From the NCBI RefSeq assembly GCF_000025325.1, contig NC_013743.1, forward strand, positions 372,001-436,000: a stretch of DNA of 64,000 nucleotides, written 5' to 3'. Each line of letters begins with the position of its first letter. Within the stretch, counting starts at the first letter, position 1. The stretch comes from Haloterrigena turkmenica DSM 5511 (GTDB lineage: Archaea; Halobacteriota; Halobacteria; Halobacteriales; Natrialbaceae). Under the pieces are notes generated by a model that did not search any database, was not told where the DNA came from, and saw only the letters and a list, made by a program, of their open reading frames with translations. The position numbers were made by a program, and so were the translations under genes. Below are positions 54,752 through 63,783 of this stretch, piece after piece.

Positions 54752-56491
54752 ATGAGGACCCCTCCGACGCGAGTCGCCGCCGCGCTCGCCGTGGTCGCGG
54801 TGCTCGCACTAGTCGCAGTCGCGGCCGGCGCCCCGCCGCTGTTCGCGGACGAATCGCCTGACGGCGCCGACCGAGCCGACGATCCGACCACCGCGGGGAC
54901 CGTTGGCTACGTCGAGGGCTACTGGTACGACGACGAGCTCCCGGTCGACGAGGGGGACGACGCCGTCGTCGAGGACGACGAACTCGAGGCGGTCGTCTAC
55001 CGATCGATGGCCCGCGTCGAGAAGATCCGCGGGCTGACCTTCGAGGACGACGTTCCGGTCGAGGTGATCTCCCGCGAGGAGTTCCGCTCTCAGGACAGCG
55101 CGTTCGTCGACTCGAACGAGAGCCAGCAGCGCGTCCGGAACGTCACCTACGAGGCGCTATTCATGGTCGACGCCGAGACCAACGCGACGACGGAGCTCCA
55201 GTCGATCTACGGCGGCAGCGTCGAGGGCTACTACGAGCCCTCGACCGACCGTATCGTCATCGTCTCGAACACGCCTGACCGACTCGAGCTCGACGAGATC
55301 GTGCTCGGCCACGAGCTGACCCACGCCCTCCAGGACCAGCAGTTCGATCTGTCGAACTACGAGCGCGCGACGATCGATCAGGAGGCGGCGGAGAACGGGC
55401 TCATCGAGGGCGACGCGGTCAGCGTCGAGACCGAGTACGAGCGACGCTGCGGGACGGACTGGGAGTGTCTCCCCGACGACGACTCCGACGGCGAAGCTCC
55501 GAGCAACTGGGGGCTCTACCTGACGCTGTATCAACCCTACAGCGACGGTCCGGCCTACGTCGACCACGTACGCGAGTCCGGCGACGGCTGGTCGGCGGTT
55601 AACGACCGCTACGAGGATCCGCCGACGAGTTCGTCGACGGTGATCCACCGCGAGGACCGCGACCCGGTCGACGTCTCGGTCGCCGATCGCTCGAACGAGT
55701 CGTGGCAGCCCCTCGAGGTCGGTGGCGAGGTCGCCACGGAGACGGTCGGTGAGGGGGCGATGGTCGCGATGTTCGCCAACGGCGCCTTCGAGCCGGGTCA
55801 GTCGTCGGTGCTCTCTCGCGAGGCCGTGCTCGGCGACGACCCGACGACGTTCGACTACAATCAGTCGTACACGGACGGCTGGGCCGGCGACGAACTGGTC
55901 ACCTACGCCAGCGCGGACGCCGACGGAAACGCGAGCGCCGACACCGGCTACGTCTGGGAGACCGAGTGGCGATCGGCCGATCACGCCCGCGAGTTTGCCG
56001 GCGCCTACGTCGAACTGCTCGAGAACCACGGCGCCGACCCCGTTGAGGATCGACAGGATACCTACGCGATCGACGACGAGGGCTACCCCGGCGCATACTT
56101 CCTCGAGCGCGACGGCGAGACGGTGCGGATCGTCCACGCCCCGTCGGTCGCCGCACTCGACGGGCTCTCGGCGGGCGCCGCGCCGACGGGCGAGGATACG
56201 ATCGAGCGAGTCGACGGAACCGACTCCGCCGAGGAGGAAGACGAGGATACAGCGGAAGCGGACGATTCGCTGCCCGGCTTCGCCGTCCCCGGAACGGGCG
56301 CCGCCGTCGCGATCGCACTGCTGGCGGCGCGAGCGCGGGCTCGGCGACTCGGAGCCGAGCGCGAGGCGGGATCGGATTCGTCGCCGCGGACGGCGCCGGT
56401 CACCGACGCGTCCCCACCTTCGACGCCGGCCGAACCCGACGCCGGACTCGAGTGGGCCGACGGCGGCCGTTCCGCCCGCGGTCGGGCCTGA
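54752..56491 (+). CDS. Hvo_1808-type surface protein with HExxH, copy 1
   Basis: A 579-residue exported protein. Residues 1-30 form a signal sequence, then an acidic linker. The core contains IVLGHELTHALQDQQFDL (HExxH zinc motif), preceded by VEGYYEPSTDRIVIVSN, and WAGDELVTYASADADG. The family is known in haloarchaea as Hvo_1808 surface proteins; the HExxH suggests a metallopeptidase-like fold. Toward the C-terminus a PGF-like stretch (LPGFAVPGTGAAVAIALL) and a basic RARARR occur, as in archaeosortase substrates. About 60 more residues follow, which is atypical. A paralogue follows after 39 nt. Confidence 0.82.
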   Translation: MRTPPTRVAAALAVVAVLALVAVAAGAPPLFADESPDGADRADDPTTAGTVGYVEGYWYDDELPVDEGDDAVVEDDELEAVVYRSMARVEKIRGLTFEDDVPVEVISREEFRSQDSAFVDSNESQQRVRNVTYEALFMVDAETNATTELQSIYGGSVEGYYEPSTDRIVIVSNTPDRLELDEIVLGHELTHALQDQQFDLSNYERATIDQEAAENGLIEGDAVSVETEYERRCGTDWECLPDDDSDGEAPSNWGLYLTLYQPYSDGPAYVDHVRESGDGWSAVNDRYEDPPTSSSTVIHREDRDPVDVSVADRSNESWQPLEVGGEVATETVGEGAMVAMFANGAFEPGQSSVLSREAVLGDDPTTFDYNQSYTDGWAGDELVTYASADADGNASADTGYVWETEWRSADHAREFAGAYVELLENHGADPVEDRQDTYAIDDEGYPGAYFLERDGETVRIVHAPSVAALDGLSAGAAPTGEDTIERVDGTDSAEEEDEDTAEADDSLPGFAVPGTGAAVAIALLAARARARRLGAEREAGSDSSPRTAPVTDASPPSTPAEPDAGLEWADGGRSARGRA

Positions 56492-56530
56492 ACGACGAGC
56501 CTTTGTCCCTGCCCTCGAAACCGGCCTTCG

Positions 56531-58039
56531 ATGCAACGGAGCCGCCTCGCGGTGCTCGCGCTCGTCGGTCTGGTGCTCCTCTCGGGGTGTACGGTCCCCG
56601 GTTCGCCCGACCGGTTCGACACGAGCCGGGAACCGGGGTACGTCGGCGACTACGCCCACGACGACACCTTCGCGTTCGATGACGAGGAGACGCTCACCGA
56701 GTCGCAACTCGAGGCGGTCAAGTATCGAGCGATGGCCCGAATCGAGGTCGTTCGCGGACTGAAGTTCGAGCGCGACGTCGATCTCGAGGTGATCTCGCGA
56801 TCGGAGTATCGAGACCGGCGGGGCGATCCGAGTTCGGCGTCGGCGTTCACGAACGAACTGTGGCGCGGGGCGTTCGTCGTCGACGGCGAGACCGACGTCA
56901 ACGAGGAGATGGACGCCCTCTACGGCACCAGCGTTCAGGGCTACTACGTGAACGACCGGATCGTCGTCGTCGCCGACGACACCGACGAGATTCGCATCAA
57001 TCGCGAGACGCTGGTCCACGAACTGGTTCACGCTCTTCAGGATCAGCGCTTCGGCCTCGATCGCGACGGCGAGACGATCGACGAGCGGCGGGCCGAACTC
57101 GGCCTGATCGAGGGCGAAGCCAACTACGTCCCCCACCGCTACGCCGAGCGCTGCGGCGACGAGTGGCAGTGTCTCCCCGTCACGCCGGCGCCGGCCGAGG
57201 TCGGCGCCGATCGGCCGTTCAACGTCGGCCTCTTCCTCTCGATCTACGCGCCGTACGCGGAGGGGCCGTCGTTCGTCGACCACCTCCGCGAGCGCGGCGA
57301 CTGGGCCGCGGTCGACGACGCCCACGACGACTATCCCGCCAGCACCAGCCAGGTGATCCACCCCGACCGCTATCCGGACGATCGGCCGGTCGATGTCGAC
57401 GTCCCGGATCGCTCGAGCGACGAGTGGGAGCCGATCACCACCGGCAGCGAGATTCGAACCGAGACGGTCGGCGAGGCGACCCTCTTCGGCGCGCTGTGGG
57501 CCAACGACGTCGTCGAGCGCTCGATCACGGAGGGGGCGACCGAGCTCTCACCGTACAACTACTCGCATCCCGCGACCGACGGCTGGGCCGGCGACACCTT
57601 CACCGCCTACCGCGACGCCGACGGTGAGCGGACCGGCCACGTCTGGCGCCTCGCCTGGGAGAGCGAGGCCGACACTCAGGAGTTCGCCGACGCGTACCGC
57701 ACCCTCCTCGAGTCCCGCGGCGCGGAGTCGGTCGACGCCGGGACGGATACGTACCGGATTCCCGACGGCGACCCCTTCGAGGGGGCCTACCGCGTGACCG
57801 TCACTGACGACGTCGTCACGATCGTCGGTGCGCCGACGGTCGACGACCTCGAGGGCGTCCACGCGCCGAGAGTGAACGCGTCGGCTGCGGTGGCCCCGCT
57901 GACCGGACCGACCGCGGTGACTGCACCAGCCGCGCCGAACGGACCGACCGCAACGGCCGCGCCGCCCGTCCCGTTGCGTGCGGGAACCGCGACGGCATCG
58001 ACACCGGCGACGGCGGCGACGGCGTCCGCAGACGAGTAG
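56531..58039 (+). CDS. Hvo_1808-type surface lipoprotein with HExxH, copy 2
   Basis: A 502-residue paralogue of the preceding protein. It has a lipobox (VLLSGCTVPGSP) instead of a plain signal peptide, the motif LVHELVHALQDQRFGLD, and VQGYYVNDRIVVVADD. The last 60 residues are an Ala/Pro/Thr-rich tail. The two genes are 39 nt apart on the same strand and probably arose by duplication; together they would give one lipid-anchored and one possibly sortase-processed version. The stop is followed by a T-run. Confidence 0.82.
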   Translation: MQRSRLAVLALVGLVLLSGCTVPGSPDRFDTSREPGYVGDYAHDDTFAFDDEETLTESQLEAVKYRAMARIEVVRGLKFERDVDLEVISRSEYRDRRGDPSSASAFTNELWRGAFVVDGETDVNEEMDALYGTSVQGYYVNDRIVVVADDTDEIRINRETLVHELVHALQDQRFGLDRDGETIDERRAELGLIEGEANYVPHRYAERCGDEWQCLPVTPAPAEVGADRPFNVGLFLSIYAPYAEGPSFVDHLRERGDWAAVDDAHDDYPASTSQVIHPDRYPDDRPVDVDVPDRSSDEWEPITTGSEIRTETVGEATLFGALWANDVVERSITEGATELSPYNYSHPATDGWAGDTFTAYRDADGERTGHVWRLAWESEADTQEFADAYRTLLESRGAESVDAGTDTYRIPDGDPFEGAYRVTVTDDVVTIVGAPTVDDLEGVHAPRVNASAAVAPLTGPTAVTAPAAPNGPTATAAPPVPLRAGTATASTPATAATASADE

Positions 58040-58050
58040 CTTTTTTACTT
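58040..58050 (+). terminator. T-run between the surface-protein pair and pncB
   Basis: A run of six T after the stop of the second surface-protein gene, about 22-28 nt before the ATG of the next gene. It can serve as a terminator for the pair and, with the TTTA at its end, as the TATA box of the nicotinate phosphoribosyltransferase gene. Confidence 0.4.
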
Positions 58051-58069
58051 CCCCGGGGAACCCTCGGAT

Positions 58070-59227
58070 ATGTCAAATCCGTTCGGTACCGTCCCGGCAG
58101 AGGCCGTTCTCGAGGGGCGCGCCACCGACGCCTACTTCGAGCGCACCCGCGCCACGCTCGAGCACGCGGGGAAGAACCCGCACGTCGTGGCCGAGGTGAC
58201 CGCCGACCAGTTTCCCACCGGGTCCTTCGACGTCTTCACCGGCGTGAAAGACGTCGCCACGCTGTTCGAGGGCCGGAACGTCGACGTCGACGCCCTGCCC
58301 GACGGGCAGCTGTTCGACGGCGGGCCAGTCTTGCGAATCGAGGGCCCCTACCTCGAGTTCGCCGAACTCGAGACCTCTCTCCTGGGATTCCTCTCGCAGC
58401 CGAGCGGCTTCGCGACGGCCGCTCTCGAGGCGCGGCTGGCGGCGCCCGACTCGCTGGTGCTCTCCTTCGGCGCACGCCACGTCCACCCGTCGATCACGGC
58501 GACGGTCGAACGCGCCGCCCTGCTCGCGGGGCTGGACGGCTTCTCCCACGTCGCCGCGGGCGAGATCTTAGAGCGCGAACCCGGCGGGACGATGCCCCAC
58601 GCGCTGATGTTCTGCTTCGGCGAGGGCAACCAGGACGAGGCCTGGACGGCCTTCGACGAGGCCGTCGGCGAGGACGTTCCGCGGATCGCACTGGTCGACA
58701 CCTTCTGGGACGAGAAGAGCGAGAGCCTGCTGGCCGCCGAGACGCTGGGCGAGGACCTGGACGGCGTTCGCATCGACACAACGAGTTCCCGACGGGGCGA
58801 CTTCCGGCACATCATCCGCGAAGTCCGCTGGGAACTCGACGCGCGGGGCCGCGAGGACGTCGACATCTTCTGTAGTGGCGGGCTCACCCCCGAGACCATC
58901 CGTCCCCTCCGCGACATCGCCGACGGCTTCGGCGTCGGCAGCCACATCACCGGCGCCGACTCGGTCGACTTCAGTCTCGACATCGTCGAGACGGAGGGCG
59001 AGCCGATCTCCAAGCGCGGCAAGCTCTCCGGCGTGAAGGAAGTGTACCGAACGCCCGACGGCGGCCACCACGTCGCGCTGGCCGACCGCGAGGGACCCGA
59101 CGACGGCGAGGCGCTGCTCGAGCCGCTCGTCCGGGGCGGCGAAATCGTTCGGGAGTTCGACCTCGACGAGGCGAGCGACCGTTGTCTGGCCGACGCCGAC
59201 GCGGTCGGCTTCGACTCGAGCGAGTAG
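58070..59227 (+). CDS. pncB: Nicotinate phosphoribosyltransferase
   Basis: A 385-residue enzyme of the type II PRTase fold that makes nicotinate mononucleotide from nicotinate and PRPP, part of NAD salvage. Motifs include FGARHVHPSITATVERAALL, ALVDTFWDEKSES, RIDTTSSRRGDF and the phosphate-binding GLTPETIRPLRDIADGFGVG. It resembles the short archaeal form. TATA-like T-run lies 22-28 nt before the ATG. The stop is followed 10 nt later by the stop of convergent M48 protease. Confidence 0.92.
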   Translation: MSNPFGTVPAEAVLEGRATDAYFERTRATLEHAGKNPHVVAEVTADQFPTGSFDVFTGVKDVATLFEGRNVDVDALPDGQLFDGGPVLRIEGPYLEFAELETSLLGFLSQPSGFATAALEARLAAPDSLVLSFGARHVHPSITATVERAALLAGLDGFSHVAAGEILEREPGGTMPHALMFCFGEGNQDEAWTAFDEAVGEDVPRIALVDTFWDEKSESLLAAETLGEDLDGVRIDTTSSRRGDFRHIIREVRWELDARGREDVDIFCSGGLTPETIRPLRDIADGFGVGSHITGADSVDFSLDIVETEGEPISKRGKLSGVKEVYRTPDGGHHVALADREGPDDGEALLEPLVRGGEIVREFDLDEASDRCLADADAVGFDSSE

Positions 59228-59237
59228 CGGTCGTCGG

Positions 59238-60290
59238 TCAGGCCGCCTCCGTCGCCTCGAGGTCGGCGAGGACCTCGAGTCGGCGCTCGGTCGACGGATG
59301 CGTCGCGAACAGCCACCGCTGGAGTCGACCGGCGCGGTCGCCCCTCGGGGCGGAACCAACGGTCGCCGCTGCCGTCGCGTCGGCTTCCGGACGATCCAGC
59401 GGGAGAATCGACAGCGACGAGATGCTCGAGGCCGCCCGGAGGTCTTCGGCTGGCGTCTCGGCGATCCCGTCCTCGAGGGTTCGTAACGCGCTGGCCAGCG
59501 CCGCCGGCGATCCCGTCGCCGTTGCCGCGGTGCGGTCCGCGGCCAGCTCCCGTCCCCGAGAGAAGACGGCGACGGCGGGCGTCGCGAGCGCGAGCGTGAC
59601 GACCGAAATCCCGCCGAACAGGAACCAGAGGAGTCGCTGCGGCGCTGCCGCGATCCCCATGAGCGTGTAGCCGACGAACTTTCCGGGCGAGCGCCGCAGG
59701 AACGCGGCCGGCGATTCGGTCTCGTCGGGGCGGGCGAAGGCCAGTCGGCCCGCCTTCGATTTGAGCGTCCGCGCGAGGACGATCGGCGTCGCGGCGGCGG
59801 TCATCACCATCGCGTCGCGGTTCGCGACGTGGGCCAGTTCGTGGGCGACGACCGCCTCGAGTTCCGCGTCCTCGAGCGCGTCGATGGTCCCGCGCGAGAG
59901 GACGAGGTGGACGTTCTCGGGACGGAAGCCGACGACGAGGGCCTCGGGCGCCGACCGATCGGAGACGGCGATCGTCGGGGCCGGAACGTCGAGTTGCGCC
60001 GCGGCTCTGGTCACGGCCGCGTCCAGCGTCGGGTACGCGTCCGACGGGACCGGTCTCGCGTCGGCGTGGACCGCGACGGTGCTGATCTGGCCGAGTTGGA
60101 CGGCGACGAAGACCGCGAGCAGTCCGAGCGCGACCACTCCTGCGACGATCGACGGGAGCGCGAACAGCGACACGATGGCCGAGACGATCCGCCAGATAAC
60201 GGCCAGGAAGGCGACTGTCAGAGCCGCGAGGACGAGCGTTGTCGCGATCATCCGGAGACCGAGCGACAGTCGGGGAGGGACTTCACTCAC
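59238..60290 (-). CDS. M48-family membrane metalloprotease (HtpX-like)
   Basis: A 350-residue protein with two N-terminal membrane helices (residues about 12-40 and 43-65), then the HELAHVANRD zinc motif (HExxH) near residue 150. The third ligand Glu is in SRGRELAADRTAA, and HPSTERRLEVL closes the catalytic domain. HtpX-type proteases degrade misfolded membrane proteins. The GTG start at 60290 gives the usual N-terminal helix; an internal ATG 13 codons later is an alternative. Confidence 0.9.
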   Translation of the reverse strand: MSEVPPRLSLGLRMIATTLVLAALTVAFLAVIWRIVSAIVSLFALPSIVAGVVALGLLAVFVAVQLGQISTVAVHADARPVPSDAYPTLDAAVTRAAAQLDVPAPTIAVSDRSAPEALVVGFRPENVHLVLSRGTIDALEDAELEAVVAHELAHVANRDAMVMTAAATPIVLARTLKSKAGRLAFARPDETESPAAFLRRSPGKFVGYTLMGIAAAPQRLLWFLFGGISVVTLALATPAVAVFSRGRELAADRTAATATGSPAALASALRTLEDGIAETPAEDLRAASSISSLSILPLDRPEADATAAATVGSAPRGDRAGRLQRWLFATHPSTERRLEVLADLEATEAA

Positions 60291-60487
60291 TGTTTCTCAT
60301 TCCGGAATAAACACTCCTCGTACATAATGTCGCTGGGTGGACGTGTTCCGACCGGCGATACGAACTCCCGGTCGCGGTAAGTCGGCGCTCGGGTCCGCGA
60401 CTGGCTGGAACCGGGGGAGGGGAGACGGACGATCGATGCACCTCTGTAGGGGCCGAAGCGACGCAACGGCGGGGGACCGGTCCGCCC

Positions 60488-61387
60488 TCAGTTCAGGTCT
60501 GCACCGTCGAACCGCCAGTAGCCGATCGCCAGCGGGACGACGATCCAGGTCAGCAGGACGACGGCGGCGAACCAGTCGCTCAGATAGAACGGGAGCTCGC
60601 CGCTCACGCGGTTCGAGAGGAGGAGGGTGTCCGGGTTCTCGAACGCCGCGTCCGGGACGTCTTCGACGATGTTCTCCATCCCGATGATCCCCCAGATGAA
60701 CTGGTCGGCGAGTTCGCTCGAGACCTGCCGGTAGGCGTCGAGGGGATTCAGCCGGAGCAGGAAGAAGTACCACTCGGGGGCCTCGAGTCCCGGCATGCTC
60801 CCCTCGAGGAGGTAGTGAACGCCGGCGACGAGCGGATGCCAGATCAGGGAGAACACGACGTAGCTCCCGATCGCACCGCCCATCGCCTGCATCCGCGAGG
60901 AGGCCATCGCGGAGACGCCGACGGCGATGGCGGCAAACGCCAATCCGAGCAGGATCGTCAGTGCCGAGTAGCCGAGGTAGGTCCCCAGCGGGACGGAATC
61001 GAACATCGCCACCGCCATGCCGACGGTCAGCACGACCGTCAGGAGCGTCGCGACGAAGACGACGCCGAGTCGGCTGACGAACTTACCGACGAAGACGTCC
61101 CATCGACTGTGCGAGAGGCCGAACAGCACCCGCAGACTGCCCGACTGGCGCTCGCCGACGATCGCCATGTAGCCGACGATCAGCGAGACGATCGGGATGA
61201 ACAACAGCCCGCCGATATTGGTGACGGTGACGATCAACTGGGTCGGCTCGACCTCCGAGAGGTCCTGGGTCGACGCGCTGACCGCGACCAGCGCCATGAG
61301 GAAGAGGAAGACGCCCATCACCGCCCAGACCAGCTTGGAGCGGATGGCGTCCTCGAAGTCCTTGCGGGCGATCAGCGTCGAACTCAT
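60488..61387 (-). CDS. ABC-2 type transporter permease
   Basis: A 299-residue membrane protein with six predicted helices, the first at residues about 22-42 and the last ending YWRF. The sequence RKDFEDAIRSKLVWAVMGVF at the N-terminus and VGERQSGSLRVLFGLSHSRW in the first cytoplasmic loop are typical of ABC-2 (NosY-like) exporters. Its ATG overlaps the stop of the ATPase gene by 4 nt. The exported substrate is unknown. Confidence 0.9.
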   Translation of the reverse strand: MSSTLIARKDFEDAIRSKLVWAVMGVFLFLMALVAVSASTQDLSEVEPTQLIVTVTNIGGLLFIPIVSLIVGYMAIVGERQSGSLRVLFGLSHSRWDVFVGKFVSRLGVVFVATLLTVVLTVGMAVAMFDSVPLGTYLGYSALTILLGLAFAAIAVGVSAMASSRMQAMGGAIGSYVVFSLIWHPLVAGVHYLLEGSMPGLEAPEWYFFLLRLNPLDAYRQVSSELADQFIWGIIGMENIVEDVPDAAFENPDTLLLSNRVSGELPFYLSDWFAAVVLLTWIVVPLAIGYWRFDGADLN

Positions 61388-62424
61388 CGGTCCACCCCCG
61401 TTTCCGCGTCGACGGTCGCACGATCAGACCCGCTCGAGTCGATGCGTGCGCCACCGTCGGTTGTCGGGTGGCTGGCCCGTCCCGACCCGTCGGACGACTC
61501 TCCCGTCCGGACCGAGTCCGCGTCCGTCCCGGTAAACGCCGTAAAGAGGTCCTCAAGCGTCGGCTCCTCGACGTCGAAGTCGACGATCGTCGCCCCGGAG
61601 TCGACGAGGCGATGGATCGCCAGCGCCTTCGCGGCCGGATCGGCGTAGGTGACCCGAAGCCGCCCGTCCTGGCGGACCGTCACGTCGGTGATGCCGTCGA
61701 TTTCGCCGAGATCGACGACCGGCTCCTCCGCGACGTCGACGACGAGACTCGAGCTGACGCCGGAGCGCTCGCGCAGGCCTGCAATGGTGTCGTCGGTGAC
61801 GAGGTCGCCGTCGTCCAAGATGCCGACCCGATCACAGACGGCCGACACCTGACCGAGGATGTGACTCGAGAAGAAGACGGTCGTCCCGTCGGCGGCCTCC
61901 TCGCGGATGATCTCCTGGAACGTCCGAATGCCGTGGGGATCGAGGCCGCTCGAGGGCTCGTCCAAGATCAGCAGGTCGGGATCGCCGACCAGCGCCATCG
62001 CCATCGCCAGCCGCTGGGCCATCCCCTTCGAGTAGTCGCCGACCGGGCGCTCGGCGTCCGCGCGGTCGAGGCCGACGCGGTCGAGCAGCGCCTCGGGCGA
62101 CTCGCTGCCGCCTTTGGACGCGAGGGCGAACTCGAGGTGGCGATACCCCGAGGAGCGTTCCCAGAGGTCGAACCCGTCGGGGAGGATGCCGACCCGGTCG
62201 CGGACGGCGTCGGTTTCGTCCTGCGCGTCGTGGCCGAGCACCGTCGCCGAACCGTCGGTCGGTCGGATGAAGTCGAGCAGGAGGTCGATCGTCGTCGTTT
62301 TGCCGGCGCCGTTGGGACCGAGGAAGCCGAACACCTCGCCCTCGTCGACGGACAACTCGAGCCCCTCGAGGGCCGCTTCGTCACCGTAGCGCTTCGTCAG
62401 GTTCCTCGTCTCGATGGCCGCCAT
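61384..62424 (-). CDS. ABC transporter ATP-binding protein
   Basis: A 346-residue ATPase: Walker A GPNGAGKTTT near residue 39, signature YSKGMAQRLAMAMA, Walker B LLILDEPSSGLDPHG, H-loop SSHILGQ. The C-terminal 100 residues are the usual extension of ABC-2 drug/antibiotic or copper-type exporters. The ATG at 62424 (MAAIETRNLT) is preferred to the GTG at 62433 because a short upstream ORF stops 3 nt before it. It forms an operon with the permease. Confidence 0.92.
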   Translation of the reverse strand: MAAIETRNLTKRYGDEAALEGLELSVDEGEVFGFLGPNGAGKTTTIDLLLDFIRPTDGSATVLGHDAQDETDAVRDRVGILPDGFDLWERSSGYRHLEFALASKGGSESPEALLDRVGLDRADAERPVGDYSKGMAQRLAMAMALVGDPDLLILDEPSSGLDPHGIRTFQEIIREEAADGTTVFFSSHILGQVSAVCDRVGILDDGDLVTDDTIAGLRERSGVSSSLVVDVAEEPVVDLGEIDGITDVTVRQDGRLRVTYADPAAKALAIHRLVDSGATIVDFDVEEPTLEDLFTAFTGTDADSVRTGESSDGSGRASHPTTDGGARIDSSGSDRATVDAETGVDR

Positions 62425-62426
62425 GG

Positions 62427-62594
62427 TTACCACTCCACCTCCGATTTTGCGGCGGCGGACGGATGACCGGCCGCGGGCGCGGTACGCGCGCGCTCGGCGA
62501 GCGAGCGTGCGGGAGCGGTTCGAAACGTCGTCGACGCCGGACTGCCGGCCGTTCCGGGCGCGGCGTGGGCGGCGCGATAGTGCGGATCGCTCAT
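62427..62594 (-). CDS. Candidate 55-residue leader ORF of the ABC operon
   Basis: A frame starting MSDPHYRAAHAAPGTAGSP and ending AAAKSEVEW with TAA 3 nt before the ATPase ATG. A TATA-like cttatagg on the minus strand lies about 26-33 nt upstream of its ATG, so it would be a leaderless first gene of the operon. The Ala/Pro/Arg-rich composition is unusual, so it may be non-functional or a simple leader. Confidence 0.4.
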   Translation of the reverse strand: MSDPHYRAAHAAPGTAGSPASTTFRTAPARSLAERARTAPAAGHPSAAAKSEVEW

Positions 62595-62694
62595 TGCGTT
62601 TCGAGCGTCGGCCGGAACGATCCTATAAGACGGTTCACAGTTGTCGGCCCCTCAGCCGTGCCGAACGTTTATATAGGACGAGCGGTCGAACCGC

Positions 62695-63477
62695 TCAGCG
62701 GGCCAGTCCGTCCTGCAGGTCCTCGAGGGCCGCGCGGCTGGACGAGCCGAGCAGGACGCGGCTGAACTGGCCGACGAGCCAGGCGAAGCCGTTGCAGATC
62801 GCCAGCGAGAGCAGCAACGCGAGGAGTCCGACGGCCGAGACCGCGAGCGCTTCGGGGAGGGACGTCACCTCCCACTCGGTGATCGTGACGGCGAACTCGG
62901 CCCCGATCAGGAGGTCGTTCCACGGCAGTTGCAGCGACGGCGTGAGCTGGATCGGCTCGCCCTCGTTGACGAAGCCGACGTGGACGTTCGGGTTGTGGTA
63001 GTACAGCGGCGTCAGCAGGAGCGTTATCGCGGTCGTGAACAACATGACCAGCATGGAAAACGCCGCGGTCCCGATGGCGAACTTCGCGACGAGAAAGCCC
63101 ATCGCCTTGTACGTCTCGCGGCCGAGCAGGAGCGAGCGGAACCCGTCCGTCGCGTCCTCGTCGTCGAGGAACGGGTACTCCGGCGAGTCGATTTCGACCG
63201 AGAGCAGGTAGCGAGCGCTCGCGCGCTCGAAGGCCGCGAAGACGTGGCTGGCCAGAAGCACTGCCAGTAGAATCGGCGCGCCGACGAGGATCACCAGCAA
63301 GCCGACGCCCAGAGAAACCCCCGTGACCAGAAAGACGAAATAGAGGAGTCCGAGCGGGAACGCCAGCAGCAGATACAGCAGGTTCAGATAGGTCTGGGGA
63401 CGAAACGGGCTCGTTATCGCCGTCTGGACCGCCCGCCGGGCGGTCCCGGGAGGGGAGCGACCGGATCGGTGACTCAC
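62695..63477 (-). CDS. Membrane sensor-domain protein (PF13796-type)
   Basis: A 260-residue membrane protein resembling the putative sensor domain of the PF13796 family. Four or five helices are seen (LNLLYLLLAFPLGLLYFVFL, GLLVILVGAPILLAVLLASH, AIGTAAFSMLVMLFTTAITL and a C-terminal ALAVSAVGLLALLLSLAICN). An extracytoplasmic loop of beta character lies between the third and fourth. The GTG start at 63477 is chosen because a TATA-like tttatg sits 25-30 nt upstream and the family N-terminus begins near here; an ATG at 63504 would place its start on the TATA box. It is divergent from an HTH regulator gene. Confidence 0.75.
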   Translation of the reverse strand: MSHRSGRSPPGTARRAVQTAITSPFRPQTYLNLLYLLLAFPLGLLYFVFLVTGVSLGVGLLVILVGAPILLAVLLASHVFAAFERASARYLLSVEIDSPEYPFLDDEDATDGFRSLLLGRETYKAMGFLVAKFAIGTAAFSMLVMLFTTAITLLLTPLYYHNPNVHVGFVNEGEPIQLTPSLQLPWNDLLIGAEFAVTITEWEVTSLPEALAVSAVGLLALLLSLAICNGFAWLVGQFSRVLLGSSSRAALEDLQDGLAR

Positions 63478-63783
63478 GACCGATTCTTTTCGGCCGTCTA
63501 ACATAAATCTTGGCGGAGGCCGATCGACGCGGCGAGCGCGGCCGTCGACGCGCTTTTCCGTCGCGTTCCGCAGGCACCGCTCGGTTGCCTCGAGGGTCGC
63601 GCGAACCGGTTACGGATCCGAACGATTATTTTCCTGTCGAACGCGATTCGAGACAGACGTGTCGTTTCGACAACCGAACAGCCACGGCGAGTCCGCACTC
63701 GAGTCAGCCGGCCGTCCGTCCCGGTCGCTCACAACCGAGTCGCGCCCGGGAGCGGGTCGTCGTGGCGCTCGAGGGGACTGCCG

